From positions 1 through 64,000 of the forward strand of contig NZ_QXQT01000004.1 in NCBI RefSeq assembly GCF_003660395.1: a stretch of DNA of 64,000 nt, read 5' to 3'. A model generated the notes under the pieces. That model made no database searches. It saw only the letters and a list, made by a program, of their open reading frames with translations, and had not been told where the DNA came from. Position numbers and translations under genes: made by a program. Source of the DNA: Helicobacter vulpis. GTDB taxonomy: Bacteria > Campylobacterota > Campylobacteria > Campylobacterales > Helicobacteraceae. Below are positions 1 to 10,238 of the stretch, piece after piece. Positions within the stretch are counted from its first letter, which is position 1. Every line of letters starts with the position of its first letter.

Positions 1-1
1 A

Positions 2-91
2 TTAGATCCTCCATGTTCTTTTGAGTTGGTAGCGGGGGCTGAATTTGGGCTCTGTGGGTTTGGGGGGTGGGATCACATCACTATGAGCTAG
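2..91 (+). other. possible 3' end of an upstream reading frame
   Basis: An open frame enters from the left edge at base 2 and stops at a TAG at 89-91, giving 29 residues. In H. pylori the gene before rpsL is the fused rpoBC, so a C-terminus of that gene would fit by position. The residues (rich in Gly and aromatics) are not ones I recognise as an RNA polymerase tail, so this could equally be a chance open frame. Confidence 0.2.
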
Positions 92-150
92 CGCGCTGGT
101 CTCTTGCATACTTCTATTACCAGTGAAGCTAAAATCAAGCTTTTTTAGTA

Positions 151-156
151 TACAAT
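151..156 (+). promoter_or_regulatory. candidate -10 box for the rpsL-rpsG-fusA operon
   Basis: TACAAT inside the stretch AGTATACAATGGG resembles the Helicobacter vegetative -10 element (TAnAAT). It lies about 33 bases before the rpsL start, giving a short leader. A second TAnAAT-like box (TAAAAT) lies at about 130-135. No clear -35 is seen, which is usual for this group. Prediction by eye only. Confidence 0.45.
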
Positions 157-188
157 GGGCGTTTTCGAACTTATTAAAAAGGGAAGCA

Positions 189-581
189 GTGCCAACCATC
201 AACCAGTTGATTCGCAAGGAAAGGAAGAAAATCCTCAAGAAAACCAAGTCTCCGGCCTTGGTGGAATGCCCCCAAAGAAGGGGGGTTTGCACCCGGGTTT
301 ACACCACCACCCCCAAAAAACCCAACTCCGCTCTTAGAAAAGTCGCCAAAGTGCGTTTGACAAGCAAGTTTGAGGTCATCAGCTATATCCCCGGAGAGGG
401 GCATAACTTGCAAGAACACTCCATCGTGCTTGTGCGCGGGGGAAGGGTTAAGGACTTGCCCGGGGTGAAATACCACATTGTGCGCGGGGCGTTGGACACC
501 GCAGGGGTGAATAAGCGATCGGTTTCTCGCAGCAAATACGGGGCTAAAAAGGCCAAAGCTGGGGCTGAAAAGAAAAAATAA
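189..581 (+). CDS. rpsL: 30S ribosomal protein S12
   Basis: S12 sits at the decoding centre of the small ribosomal subunit and takes part in codon proofreading. The predicted 130-residue protein begins [13 protein letters not shown] and carries the conserved [18 protein letters not shown] block and the [13 protein letters not shown] block. Both lysines whose substitution gives streptomycin resistance in other bacteria (in TPKKPNS and RVKDLPG) are wild type. The start is a GTG at 189 preceded by AAAAAGGGAAG. An ATG further upstream would add about 22 residues that no S12 has. It is followed after 10 bases by rpsG and then fusA, the classical str operon order without tuf. The last 15 residues are Lys/Ala rich, a common extension. 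Confidence 0.97.
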   Translation: MPTINQLIRKERKKILKKTKSPALVECPQRRGVCTRVYTTTPKKPNSALRKVAKVRLTSKFEVISYIPGEGHNLQEHSIVLVRGGRVKDLPGVKYHIVRGALDTAGVNKRSVSRSKYGAKKAKAGAEKKK

Positions 582-588
582 AGGGTAA

Positions 589-1059
<471 letters not shown>

Positions 1060-1068
1060 GGGGGGGTT

Positions 1069-3147
1069 ATGGCACGCAAAACTCCTTTAGAGAGAATTAG
1101 AAATATCGGGATTGCCGCCCACATTGACGCGGGCAAAACCACCACCTCTGAGCGCATTTTGTTCTACACAGGGGTTAGCCATAAGATTGGCGAGGTGCAT
1201 GACGGCGCGGCCACAATGGATTGGATGGAGCAAGAAAAAGAAAGAGGGATCACCATCACCTCTGCTGCCACGACTTGTTTTTGGCAAGATCACCAAATCA
1301 ACTTGATTGACACCCCCGGGCATGTGGATTTTACCATTGAAGTGGAGCGATCCATGCGCGTTCTAGATGGCGCGGTGGCGGTGTTTTGCTCGGTAGGGGG
1401 GGTGCAACCCCAGAGTGAAACCGTGTGGCGGCAGGCGAATAAATACGGCGTGCCCCGCATCGTCTTTGTGAACAAAATGGATCGCATTGGGGCGAATTTC
1501 TACAGCGTGGAGAATCAAATTAAAGAACGCTTGAAAGCCAACCCTGTACCCATCAATATCCCCATTGGCGCAGAAGACACTTTTCAAGGAGTGATCGATT
1601 TGGTCGCTATGAAGGCCATTGTGTGGAATAACGAGGCGATGGGTGCCAAATACGATGTGCAAGACATCCCTGGCGACCTGCAAGCCAAAGCCCAAGAGTA
1701 CCGCGACAAACTCTTAGAGGCGGTGGCCGAACAAGATGAGGCCTTGATGGAAAAGTATTTGGGTGGAGAGGCCTTGAGTGTGGAAGAGATCAAGCATGGG
1801 ATTAAAGCGGGGTGCTTGAATATGGCCTTGATTCCTATGCTCTGTGGTTCGTCCTTCAAGAATAAGGGGGTGCAAACCTTGTTGGACGCGGTCATTGACT
1901 ACCTCCCCGCCCCTACAGAAGTGGCAGACATTAAAGGCGTGGATCCCAAAAGCGATGAAGAAATCAAGGTACAATCCAGTGATGAGGGGGATTTTGCCGG
2001 CTTGGCCTTTAAAATCATGACCGATCCCTTTGTGGGGCAGCTCACCTTTGTGCGGGTGTATCGAGGGAAACTCGAATCGGGGAGCTATATTTACAACTCC
2101 ACGAAGGACAAGAAAGAACGCGTGGGGCGTTTGCTCAAAATGCACTCCAACAAGCGCGAGGACATCAAGGAGGTTTATGCCGGTGAAATTTGCGCCTTTG
2201 TGGGGCTCAAGGACACCCTGACAGGCGACACGCTTTGCCATGAAAAAAGCCCTGTGGTGTTGGAGCGCATGGAGTTCCCCGAACCTGTGATTCACATCGC
2301 TGTTGAGCCCAAAACTAAGGCCGATCAAGAAAAAATGGGCGTGGCCTTGGGCAAACTCGCCGAAGAAGATCCCAGCTTTAGAGTGATGACTCAAGAGGAG
2401 ACCGGGCAGACTTTGATTGGGGGCATGGGTGAATTGCACTTGGAGATCATCGTCGATCGCCTCAAAAGGGAGTTTAAAGTGGAAGCAGAGGTGGGCCAAC
2501 CCCAAGTTGCCTTTAGAGAAACCATTAGAAGCGAGGTGCAAAAAGAGCACAAATACGCCAAACAATCGGGAGGGCGCGGGCAGTACGGGCATGTCTTTAT
2601 CAAGCTTGAGCCCAAAGAGCCCGGGAGTGGCTATGAATTTGTCAATCAAATCAGTGGGGGGGTGATCCCCAAAGAGTATATCCCGGCAGTGGATAAGGGC
2701 ATCCAAGAGGCGATGCAAAGCGGGGTGTTGGCGGGCTATCCGGTGGTGGATTTTAAGGTTACTTTGTATGATGGGAGTTATCACGAGGTGGATTCTTCAG
2801 AGATGGCCTTTAAAATTGCCGGCTCCATGGCCTTTAAAGAGGCCTGTAGGGCGGCCAACCCCGTACTCTTAGAACCCATGATGAAGGTGGAGGTTGAAGT
2901 GCCCGAAGAATATATGGGCGATGTGATCGGGGATTTGAATCGCCGCAGGGGGCAAATTAACGCGATGGAGGATCGCTTAGGGCTTAAAATTGTGAACGCC
3001 TTTGTACCCTTAGTGGAAATGTTTGGTTACTCCACTGACTTGCGCTCTGCTACGCAGGGGCGCGGGACCTACTCTATGGAGTTTGACCATTATGGCGAAG
3101 TGCCCAGCAATATCGCTAAGGAAATCGTAGAAAAACGCAAGGGGTGA
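1069..3147 (+). CDS. fusA: translation elongation factor G
   Basis: EF-G is the GTPase that drives ribosome translocation and, with RRF, ribosome recycling. The 692-residue protein shows the GTP-binding motifs in order: P-loop [10 protein letters not shown] (residues about 17-26), switch region with [18 protein letters not shown] (G3) and NKMDR (G4). Domain IV contains [16 protein letters not shown] and the C-terminus [15 protein letters not shown] typical of the family. Length is normal (about 690-700). It is the last gene of the rpsL-rpsG-fusA unit; the next gene is on the opposite strand and ends 53 bases downstream. Confidence 0.98.
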   Translation: MARKTPLERIRNIGIAAHIDAGKTTTSERILFYTGVSHKIGEVHDGAATMDWMEQEKERGITITSAATTCFWQDHQINLIDTPGHVDFTIEVERSMRVLDGAVAVFCSVGGVQPQSETVWRQANKYGVPRIVFVNKMDRIGANFYSVENQIKERLKANPVPINIPIGAEDTFQGVIDLVAMKAIVWNNEAMGAKYDVQDIPGDLQAKAQEYRDKLLEAVAEQDEALMEKYLGGEALSVEEIKHGIKAGCLNMALIPMLCGSSFKNKGVQTLLDAVIDYLPAPTEVADIKGVDPKSDEEIKVQSSDEGDFAGLAFKIMTDPFVGQLTFVRVYRGKLESGSYIYNSTKDKKERVGRLLKMHSNKREDIKEVYAGEICAFVGLKDTLTGDTLCHEKSPVVLERMEFPEPVIHIAVEPKTKADQEKMGVALGKLAEEDPSFRVMTQEETGQTLIGGMGELHLEIIVDRLKREFKVEAEVGQPQVAFRETIRSEVQKEHKYAKQSGGRGQYGHVFIKLEPKEPGSGYEFVNQISGGVIPKEYIPAVDKGIQEAMQSGVLAGYPVVDFKVTLYDGSYHEVDSSEMAFKIAGSMAFKEACRAANPVLLEPMMKVEVEVPEEYMGDVIGDLNRRRGQINAMEDRLGLKIVNAFVPLVEMFGYSTDLRSATQGRGTYSMEFDHYGEVPSNIAKEIVEKRKG

Positions 3148-3199
3148 ATCCATCCCTTTGGCGTGGTTTTGGGGTTTTGTGCGCCCGGTGCAATTTTCT

Positions 3200-3769
3200 T
3201 CAGACGGGCAACCCCAAGAGAACAAGCCCTAATGAGGCAAAAGCTAGCACGAGAGCTAGAGGTGCGTGGCGCAGAGCGACAAACCAAAAACCATACCACA
3301 GACACAAATAGAAAAACACCACCAGGACTTGGGGATTATGGATATTGCTAGGGTCTATGTAAAGTATAAAACTCACATACCACACTAGAAAGATTCCCAA
3401 CATCCAATGCGTCCATCTCACACAAAAACACGCCCATAGTGTCGTGATCGCTAGGGGGGGTAAATAGACCTTGAAGTAATAAATATGCGTATAGCCATAG
3501 ACTCTAAAAAGAAACAAGGAGAGGATCACAAGAGCCCAAGCCACCCCGATTGCAAGGGGCTTTTTAGGCCAACTCCCCAAGATCAGACTAGCCACATGCC
3601 CATAATACCAAATCCAAACAGGTGTGAAGATGTCCCCAAACATGATCTTGACCTTGGGGGGTTGTACAAAAGACAACCCAAGTGCTGAGAGAAGCACAAA
3701 TAGCATGCTCGTGGCGATGGCGTGCAAGGGGTTTGCGCACACTTGTTCTTGTTTAAACTCTATTTTCAT
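3200..3769 (-). CDS. hypothetical multi-pass membrane protein
   Basis: This 189-residue protein is almost entirely hydrophobic apart from a short N-terminal charged stretch (MKIEFKQEQ). I count about six likely membrane-spanning segments, several rich in Trp and Tyr (VWIWYYGHVASLIL, FYLCLWYGFWFVAL). No catalytic motif or recognisable family signature is visible, so no function is assigned. It is convergent with fusA and sits just upstream of the R-M module, 105 bases from the methyltransferase stop codon. The Shine-Dalgarno upstream of its ATG at 3769 is weak. Confidence 0.7.
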   Translation of the reverse strand: MKIEFKQEQVCANPLHAIATSMLFVLLSALGLSFVQPPKVKIMFGDIFTPVWIWYYGHVASLILGSWPKKPLAIGVAWALVILSLFLFRVYGYTHIYYFKVYLPPLAITTLWACFCVRWTHWMLGIFLVWYVSFILYIDPSNIHNPQVLVVFFYLCLWYGFWFVALRHAPLALVLAFASLGLVLLGLPV

Positions 3770-3874
3770 AGCTTAGGCTTTTAAGTGTTTTAAGGGCAAT
3801 TCTAGAAGGGTGGTTAGGCAGAATTTTCTTAAATTTTTGCATAAGCGGGATTATAGCAGAAATTGGGGGTTGGA

Positions 3875-4849
3875 CTAGAAAAGCGAGGCTTGCATGCCTT
3901 GTTGTCTGTGTAGGGGTTTGTCAGCTAAGAGGAAAGCTTGAGGGTTTTGCTCTCCTGTATCTGTTTTACACTCCATGATTGCCTGCCCGATGTATTTGGC
4001 TAAATTGATGGGGACGGCGTTGCCAATCATCTGTTCTAGGTCTGTTTTAGTGCCCTTAAAAATGAAGTTTTTAGGGAAGGTTTGTAGATAACTTCTCTCT
4101 AGGGTGCTTAAGGGGCGCAGGGCGCGCAAATCCACACCGCTAGGATCGTAGGTTTTAAGTTGGTAATGTTTAGGGATGGGTCTATTCACGCCCCGAATCG
4201 TGGGGCTAGGCTCATCAATGCTAAAGACCGCACGCCTTTGATAACTTCTAGGGTGTCTGTAATAATGCTGTATGCCTAGCGTCTCTCCCAAATAATCCCT
4301 AATAGACATGGGGTTCTTGGTGAGTCCTTGTTTTAATGTGTGTAGCAAGGCGTTATGCCCTCCATTCAAGCGACCGATGAGAAAAAAGCGCACCCGAGAT
4401 TGCGGCACTTGGCAATAAGCCGCGTCTAAAATCACAGAAGTTAAACCATAGCCCGCTTGTTTGAATTTGTGGATACAAATATCCAAAATAGCGCTCTTTC
4501 TAATGGGCGCGACATTTTCCATCACAAACCATTGCGGTTTTGTGGCGCAAACAATGTCGGTATAGCTATGGGTTAAGTGCGCCCTACTGCCCATATCCCT
4601 TTTGCCCGCACTTGAAAAATCTTGACAAGGTGGGCCACCGATGATGATCTGGGGTTTTAACTCTAGCAATAGGGGGATCACAAGGCTTGGATTAGATAAA
4701 TCCACATTTAGGGCTTCATGGGCGAAGTTCTGCCGATAGACTTTTAAAGCACATTCCCAATGATCAAAAGCTTTTAACATTTTAAACCCGGCAAGCTGAA
4801 AGCCAAGCGACATGCCCCCACAGCCACAAAACAAATCCACACAAGTCAT
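3875..4849 (-). CDS. type II DNA cytosine-5 methyltransferase
   Basis: This 324-residue enzyme should methylate C5 of cytosine in a specific DNA site using S-adenosylmethionine. The ordered motifs are all present: motif I DLFCGCGGMSLGF (5-17), motif IV GGPPCQDFS with the catalytic Cys75, motif VI MENV (about 110), motif VIII QSRVRFFLIG (about 152), a variable target-recognition region at about 190-260, and motif X IGNAVP (about 280). It overlaps the stop of the upstream endonuclease gene by 4 bases, so the two are one transcription unit. The partner endonuclease is HindVP-like, whose family recognises GRCGYC, so that is the likely target. This assignment is by inference. The region is more AT-rich than its flanks, in line with horizontal acquisition. 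Confidence 0.93.
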   Translation of the reverse strand: MTCVDLFCGCGGMSLGFQLAGFKMLKAFDHWECALKVYRQNFAHEALNVDLSNPSLVIPLLLELKPQIIIGGPPCQDFSSAGKRDMGSRAHLTHSYTDIVCATKPQWFVMENVAPIRKSAILDICIHKFKQAGYGLTSVILDAAYCQVPQSRVRFFLIGRLNGGHNALLHTLKQGLTKNPMSIRDYLGETLGIQHYYRHPRSYQRRAVFSIDEPSPTIRGVNRPIPKHYQLKTYDPSGVDLRALRPLSTLERSYLQTFPKNFIFKGTKTDLEQMIGNAVPINLAKYIGQAIMECKTDTGEQNPQAFLLADKPLHRQQGMQASLF

Positions 4850-5901
4850 GAAAAAAGCTCCGGGGAATGGAAAAGCACCGCATCAAATCTACGCTCAGGG
4901 CTTAAATAATTTTGCCCCCCACCTAAAATAATCTCTTTAATTGCCTCTTTGGTGATGGTGGGTCTTAGCAATCTTTGGCAACGCATATAAGGATTTGTAA
5001 CATTGCCTGAAGAGGCAAAAGCTTTATCGTTTTTGGTGTTGTAGGACAAGCGATCGATGATGGATTTGGGATCAAATTTTTGAGACATGGACAGTGAGTA
5101 TAGCATTTTGTAAAGCCATATGATTGTTCTTTGTTGTCGGTTGATTTTTAAAGGGTTTTCACCGCCTGCAATTTCTGTTAAAAAATGCAGAAAACCTGCA
5201 TTGCTCCACACAAAAATATCTAGGCAGTGTTGTGCTAATTTTGCGTGCCGGGCTAGAGTTTTCCAAATGGGCTGGAGCAAAAAAGGCGTTTGCGTGTGTT
5301 CTACAGCGTTGTAAATATCCCTTAAAAAGGCAAGCATATTAGAGATGTGGGGCAAGACTTGCGCTTCTTGACTCCAATCTTTGATCCCAAAATCTATAAG
5401 ATTGCATAAAAAGTTCGTATCCTGCAAGGCATGCGCAAGGCTACAGGCAAGATATACAATGGTGTCTGGACGCACCACAAGCTCGCACCCATAGTCTTCT
5501 TCTGTTAAACCACAAGTGCTGTTGTCGGGAAGTGCGGTGAGTTTGATTTCTAACCCACAACTTTGGCTATTATCGGTGAGATTTTGCACCACCATGTCTA
5601 TTCTAGGCAATTTGCCCACGATGTATTTTTGATAAGGCAAAAAAGGGGTTTCAAATGCAAAATAGGTGTCGGTATCTTGGGTGCTTTTGCCTAGTAGCTG
5701 TGCGATTTCTATTTCTGCGTGGGCGAATGCGCCTTTTGCAATTTTTAAGTAAATGGCATTGATGTTGTGGTGTTCAAAATAGCAACACAGCGATACAGGA
5801 AAGGCGGTATTGAATTGATTCTTGCCCCATGCTTGTTTTTTAGAAAAATCCCGATTAGAATTTTGCAGTCCAAATAAGGCAGGCTTAACTTTGGTAACCA
5901 T
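4846..5901 (-). CDS. HindVP-like type II restriction endonuclease
   Basis: This 351-residue protein matches, from memory, the HindVP/HgiDI endonuclease family (sites of the form GRCGYC). The N-terminal segment has FGLQNSNRDF and WGKNQFNTAFP (residues 10-35). A PD-(D/E)XK-type catalytic core is visible as PRIDMVVQ with Asp102, followed by GLEIKLTALPDNSTC with Glu118-x-Lys120, then YGCELVVRPDTIVYLAC. It is the first gene of a two-gene unit with the cytosine methyltransferase (4-base overlap). It starts at ATG 5901, and a broken reading frame lies directly upstream. No internal stop or frameshift is seen, so the nuclease is probably intact. Confidence 0.82.
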   Translation of the reverse strand: MVTKVKPALFGLQNSNRDFSKKQAWGKNQFNTAFPVSLCCYFEHHNINAIYLKIAKGAFAHAEIEIAQLLGKSTQDTDTYFAFETPFLPYQKYIVGKLPRIDMVVQNLTDNSQSCGLEIKLTALPDNSTCGLTEEDYGCELVVRPDTIVYLACSLAHALQDTNFLCNLIDFGIKDWSQEAQVLPHISNMLAFLRDIYNAVEHTQTPFLLQPIWKTLARHAKLAQHCLDIFVWSNAGFLHFLTEIAGGENPLKINRQQRTIIWLYKMLYSLSMSQKFDPKSIIDRLSYNTKNDKAFASSGNVTNPYMRCQRLLRPTITKEAIKEIILGGGQNYLSPERRFDAVLFHSPELFS

Positions 5902-6060
5902 GAATACATATACCCATTAGTCTCATCCGCTTAATGTCTTTGATCTTTTGCTCTGACTTGCTTAGGGATTCTTGTATGTTGCACCTCGTGTTTCAAGTTC
6001 TATGCGAGCAATTCTATCAGAAGTTGGCGGCCTCAATCTCTTAGTGTCGCATAAATACCA
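5885..6060 (-). pseudogene. degraded small reading frame upstream of the R-M module
   Basis: On the minus strand two frames read like charged, protein-like sequence: one gives RIARIELETRGATYKNP and then a stop; the second, continuing right after it, gives LSKSEQKIKDIKRMRLMG and runs into the start of the endonuclease gene. Restoring one C in the CCC at the junction would fuse them into a single peptide. No start codon or family could be identified. This may be the remnant of a gene of the same R-M cassette, for example a controller or accessory protein, but that is a guess. Confidence 0.3.
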
Positions 6061-6140
6061 GCAAAATATCAAGCGCGTTTGCTTTCTGAAGTTTGTAATA
6101 AACAAGAGTGGCTATAATTCTACGCAAAAAAGGCTTTTTA

Positions 6141-7487
6141 ATGCTTCGTTTTGCGCCTTCGCCCACTGGGGATATGCATATTGGGAATTTGCGCGCTGCT
6201 TTGCTCAATTTCATCGTGGCCAAGCAACTCCAACGCCCCTTGATGGTGCGTATTGAGGACACAGACACGGCACGTAATATCCCCCATAAGGACCAAGAAA
6301 TTTTAGAACTCTTGAGTACTATGGGCATTTCGTGGGATCAGCTAGTCTATCAAAGCGCGAATGTGGCCACACACATAGAGTACGCTCAAAAACTCTTAGA
6401 TCAAGGCTTGGCCTTTTATTGCCACTGCACCCTAGAGTTCTTAGAGGAGCAAAAGCAACGCGCCCTGCAGGAAAAACGCCCCTTTCGCTACCATGACGCT
6501 TGGGCATTCTTACAACAACAAAGCAACCCCCATCCCGTAGTGCGTTTAAGAGGCAGCACACAGGCACTAGACTTCACCGATCAAATTAAGGGCGTGATCC
6601 ATTTTGAGCCCCATGAATTAGATAGTTTTGTGATCTTGCGTGCGGATAAGACCCCCACCTATAATTTTGCCTGCGCATGCGATGATTTCACCTACAAGAT
6701 TAGCTATATCATTCGGGGCGAAGATCATGTCAGCAACACCCCTAAACAAATCCTTATCCAAAAAGCCCTAGCACAAGTGCTAGGGGTTGCATATCATCAG
6801 ATCACCTACGCGCATTTACCCCTCATTCTCAACCACGAAACGGGTAAAAAGATGAGCAAACGCGATGCGGCTTCTAGTGTTTCTTGGCTTTTGCAACAGG
6901 GCTTTTTGCCCCAGAGCGTGGCAAATTATCTCATCTCTCTTGGCTATAGCCCCCCTAAGGATGTCTTTGATCTTGAGGAGAGTTGTGCATGGTTTAACCT
7001 AGCCAAGTTAAGTGGCGCGAACGCACGCTTTGATCTAGCCTACCTGCGCCACCTCAACCACAAACACCTATCAAAGCTAACCCTTGAAGAACTCCAAACC
7101 CTTTTAAAGCTAGATCACCCAAGCAAGGCCAAGTTAGCCCAACTTTTTTTAGAAGACTCCAGCACCTTACAAGAATTACAAGGCAAGCTAAAGGCCATGT
7201 TCAGCCCTAAAGACATTAGGCAGGACTATGAAGGAGAGAATTTCTATGATCATTGCTACCACTTATACCGCGCTTTGCAAACTCTAAATTTGGGGCAATT
7301 AGAAGATTTCACCCACTTCAAGCAGGCCGCCATGCAGGCTAGTCAGCTCAAGGGCAAGGATTTTTTCAAACCCCTGCGTATCCTCTTTACTGGGCAAGCC
7401 CATGGCTTAGAGCTGAGTTTGCTCTACCCCTTTGTGCGCGCCTTTGCCTCTGAAATTTTGGTCCTAAAGGATGTGCATGGTTCTTAG
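6141..7487 (+). CDS. gltX2: glutamyl-tRNA synthetase 2 (tRNA-Gln misacylating type)
   Basis: A class I aminoacyl-tRNA synthetase of 448 residues. It starts MLRFAPSPTGDMHIGNLRAA (HIGH-type motif HIGN at about 13-16), contains EDTD for substrate binding and the KMSKR loop in GKKMSKRDAASS. Sequence and neighbours (yggT, slt, galU, murA) match the H. pylori GltX2 locus. That enzyme is known to charge tRNA-Gln with glutamate, which GatCAB then amidates to Gln-tRNA. The ATG at 6141 is chosen because FAPSPTG motifs normally lie at the extreme N-terminus and because AAAAAAGG precedes it. An upstream ATG at 6108 would add 11 residues. The last 11 bases overlap yggT. Confidence 0.93.
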   Translation: MLRFAPSPTGDMHIGNLRAALLNFIVAKQLQRPLMVRIEDTDTARNIPHKDQEILELLSTMGISWDQLVYQSANVATHIEYAQKLLDQGLAFYCHCTLEFLEEQKQRALQEKRPFRYHDAWAFLQQQSNPHPVVRLRGSTQALDFTDQIKGVIHFEPHELDSFVILRADKTPTYNFACACDDFTYKISYIIRGEDHVSNTPKQILIQKALAQVLGVAYHQITYAHLPLILNHETGKKMSKRDAASSVSWLLQQGFLPQSVANYLISLGYSPPKDVFDLEESCAWFNLAKLSGANARFDLAYLRHLNHKHLSKLTLEELQTLLKLDHPSKAKLAQLFLEDSSTLQELQGKLKAMFSPKDIRQDYEGENFYDHCYHLYRALQTLNLGQLEDFTHFKQAAMQASQLKGKDFFKPLRILFTGQAHGLELSLLYPFVRAFASEILVLKDVHGS

Positions 7488-7770
7488 TACCATTTTAGGC
7501 GCGCTGGCCACAATTTTACACAGCTTGATCACCCTTTATACTTGGGTGGTCGTCATCGCTATGATTCTAAGTTTCGTCAGGCCAGACCCTACAAATGCGC
7601 TAGTACAAATCCTCTACCGCCTCACCGAACCCCTCTTTGCTAAGGTGCGATCGTGGCTGCCCTTTTTGGTCTTCAATGGGATCGATCTCTCGCCCCTTGC
7701 CCTGCTCGTTTTCTTGCAATTTGTAGACATGACTTTGGTAAAACTCTTGTTTCTCTACGCGCAGGGGTAA
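7477..7770 (+). CDS. yggT: YggT family membrane protein
   Basis: A 97-residue integral membrane protein with two YggT-type repeats. Each repeat has a hydrophobic segment (LYTWVVVIAMILSFV near 20-35 and LSPLALLVFLQFVDM near 70-85), with the characteristic RPDPTNALVQILYRLTEPLF between them. The biochemical role of the family is not settled; members are linked to cell-shape, division and osmotic phenotypes. The start at 7477 (MVLSTIL) overlaps the end of gltX2 by 11 bases; an ATG two codons earlier is also possible. It is followed 2 bases later by slt, so translation is coupled along this operon. Confidence 0.85.
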   Translation: MVLSTILGALATILHSLITLYTWVVVIAMILSFVRPDPTNALVQILYRLTEPLFAKVRSWLPFLVFNGIDLSPLALLVFLQFVDMTLVKLLFLYAQG

Positions 7771-7772
7771 GT

Positions 7773-9421
7773 GTGTTTAGACTTTTGTGTTTGTGTTGCG
7801 CGTGTTGTTTATTGGGAGGTAAACCCCTTAATTTGGATTTTCTCAAAAACAAACCCCCGGGCATCGCGCGCGACTTTTACATCTGGATGTTTCTCAAGCA
7901 AGAGAGTACCACCACTTCAGAGGCCAAGGCAGCTTATAATCTAGTAACTTATAAGAGTGTGGCGATCCAAGAAGCCATGCGCGCTAAAAAGGCCTTAGGG
8001 CTTGGCATAACTAATCTGTGCAGCACTCTCCCTCTTCAAGAGCTTGCTCTAAAAGACGCGCGCTGTATCGCGCTGGGCTTGAGTGTTTCTAAAATCTTTG
8101 CCAGTGCTCAAGATCGATTGCACCGCACGCTCCTAGAACTCATGCAAGGCAAGCTTGCCAAAGACTACCCTAAGCTCGACACTTCCATTGGGATTTTACT
8201 CCACCATGATATTTTAAAAGCCCTGTTTGAGAGCAGTGTCTCCACTTTGGTGTTCATCTACAATGCCCTGCCCTATAAACAACGCCTCCAACTCTTAGAC
8301 CACCACATCAACCCTGAATGGCTCGAATCTTTCATAAACAAAAATGATCCCAAACTCAACCAAATTATCCAACGCATTGTGATGGACGCGCGTTTTTTGC
8401 ATTTTAAAGAATCCCTAGCCAAAGCCCACATCACCAACACGGATGACAAGACCTTTTTTATACTCGGGATCAACGCTGTATTGCAAAATAAAGAAGACAG
8501 AGCACTGGATTACTTCAAGCGCGCTGCTTATCTGGCCAACACCCCTTTTCTCAAAGACAAAGCCCTTTTTTGGCAGTATCTAATCAGTCAAGACCCCGCC
8601 ATTTTAGAGAGCTTGAGTCAGAGTGATAACCCCAATCTCTTTAGTCTCTATGCCAACTTCAGCCTACACAAAACTCCCACTTACCAACTCATCACGACCT
8701 TACACGCGCGCCACAAGAAACCCCCCTTTGACATTACCGATCCCTTTGCATGGCAAATTTTCAGAGACAAGACCCTAGCGATGCCCCAAGGGCCCGCGCG
8801 CGATCAAAGATTAGAGAGCTTGAAAACCCCCCAGACCCTCCCCCATTTGGCCTACTTTCTGGGCGCGATCACCCAGAAAAACATTATTTCTTAGCCCCCT
8901 ATGAACACATCATCTCTTGGACTTCCTTGCAGGAGAGGGCCTTAGCCTACGCCATCGCCCGCCAAGAAAGCCTGCTTTTGCCCGCGTTGATCTCGCGATC
9001 GTATGCGCTGGGTTTAATGCAGATTATGCCCTTCAATGTGCCTAATTTTGCCCAAAAAATGGGAGCGGGCCCCACTCAACTTACTGACATGTTCAACCCC
9101 AAGATCGCTTTGCCCTTTGGCAATTACTACCTAAATTATCTTAAGGCTGAATTCAAGCACCCTCTTTTTGTAGCCTATTGCTACAATGCCGGGCCGGGGT
9201 TTTTTAGACGGCTCTTAACCCAAAGACACTTTTTTAGACCCGGCAAATTTGAGCCATGGCTAAGTATGGAGTTGATCCCTTATGAAGAGACCCGCCTCTA
9301 CGGGCAGAAAGTCATGGCCAATTACATCATCTACCAGCGCATTTTTGCTCCCCATGCCAAACCTCTTGATCTCAATGCTTTTTTTCAAGACACACTTCAA
9401 GACAAGGACAACCATGATTAA
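7773..9421 (+). pseudogene. slt: soluble lytic murein transglycosylase, interrupted by a -1 frameshift
   Basis: Slt cleaves peptidoglycan glycan strands to 1,6-anhydro products in the periplasm. Frame one starts at GTG 7773 (AGGGG six bases before) with a short Cys-rich hydrophobic leader (MFRLLCLCCACCLLGG) and an all-helical body of about 370 residues, then stops at 8894. The catalytic domain continues in the -1 frame to 9421 and holds the ARQES motif with the catalytic Glu, SYALGLMQIMP, and YNAGPG. The frames meet at an A5 run (8877-8881, CAGAAAAACATT); one more A would restore LGAITQKKHYFLAPYE, which resembles the H. pylori protein. The coding quality of both halves is intact, so a sequencing indel is the simplest explanation. 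Slippage on GAAAAAC or a true mutation are alternatives. Confidence 0.85.
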
Positions 9422-10238
9422 AAAATGTCTGTTTCCTGCTGCAGGTTATGGCACGCGTTTTTTGCCCGCCACCAAGGCGATGCCCAAAGAGATGTTGCCC
9501 ATTGTGAATAAGCCCTTGATTCAATATGGCGTGGAAGAGGCCCTAGAAGCAGGGTGCGACACCATGGCCATTGTTACTGGGAGGGGCAAGCGCGCCATTG
9601 AAGATCACTTTGATATTAGCTATGAATTAGAACACCAAATCAATGGTACAAACAAAGAAGAATATCTTAAAAGCATCCGTGCCATCATGCAAGCCTGTAA
9701 GTTTTCCTACACCCGCCAACATGAAATGAAAGGGCTAGGGCATGCCATCCACACCGCCCAAACTTTGATTGGGAATGAAGCCTTTTGCGTGGTCTTGGCA
9801 GACGATTTATGCATCAACCCCCAAGGGCTAGGCGTGTTGAGCCAGATGGTGGCACTCTATGCCAAGTACCAATGTTGCATTGTCGCCATCGAAGAAGTCC
9901 CCCTAGAAGAGGTGCATAAATATGGGGTGATCAAGGGGCAAGAGATCGCCAATGGGGTCTACCAAGTAATGGACATGGTGGAAAAACCTAAAGCGCAGGA
10001 AGCCCCTAGCAATTTGGCCATCATTGGGCGTTATATTCTGACTCCCGATATTTTTGACGTGCTCCAAAACACCCGGCCGGGTAAAAACCAAGAGATTCAA
10101 ATTACAGATGCGCTCTTAAAACAATCCCAACGCAAACAGGTTTTGGCTTACAGGTTTCAAGGAAGACGCTATGATTGCGGGAGTATGGACGGCTTTGTGC
10201 AAGCCACCAATGATTTTTACCAATTAGTGAGGGGCTAA
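9414..10238 (+). CDS. galU: UTP-glucose-1-phosphate uridylyltransferase
   Basis: GalU makes UDP-glucose from UTP and glucose-1-phosphate, feeding LPS and other glycan synthesis. The 274-residue product starts MIKKCLFPAAGYGTRFLPATK, the nucleotide-binding GxGTRxxPxTK signature. It contains KPLIQYGVEEA, a DD pair in VVLADDLC that coordinates metal, and VEKPK with the active-site Lys. The ATG at 9414 overlaps the 3' end of slt by 8 bases, indicating translational coupling. Length is at the short end of the family (about 270-300). It ends by sharing one base with the next gene (TAATG). Confidence 0.95.
   Translation: MIKKCLFPAAGYGTRFLPATKAMPKEMLPIVNKPLIQYGVEEALEAGCDTMAIVTGRGKRAIEDHFDISYELEHQINGTNKEEYLKSIRAIMQACKFSYTRQHEMKGLGHAIHTAQTLIGNEAFCVVLADDLCINPQGLGVLSQMVALYAKYQCCIVAIEEVPLEEVHKYGVIKGQEIANGVYQVMDMVEKPKAQEAPSNLAIIGRYILTPDIFDVLQNTRPGKNQEIQITDALLKQSQRKQVLAYRFQGRRYDCGSMDGFVQATNDFYQLVRG

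Noticed and set aside
1714-2784. A 356-codon open frame antisense to fusA
   Set aside because: It lies wholly inside the well-supported EF-G gene, has no family motif, and is explained by codon bias of the sense strand.
5972-6256. Plus-strand open frame across the spacer into gltX2
   Set aside because: Its second half is a shadow of gltX2 in another frame, and the first half has no protein-like features.
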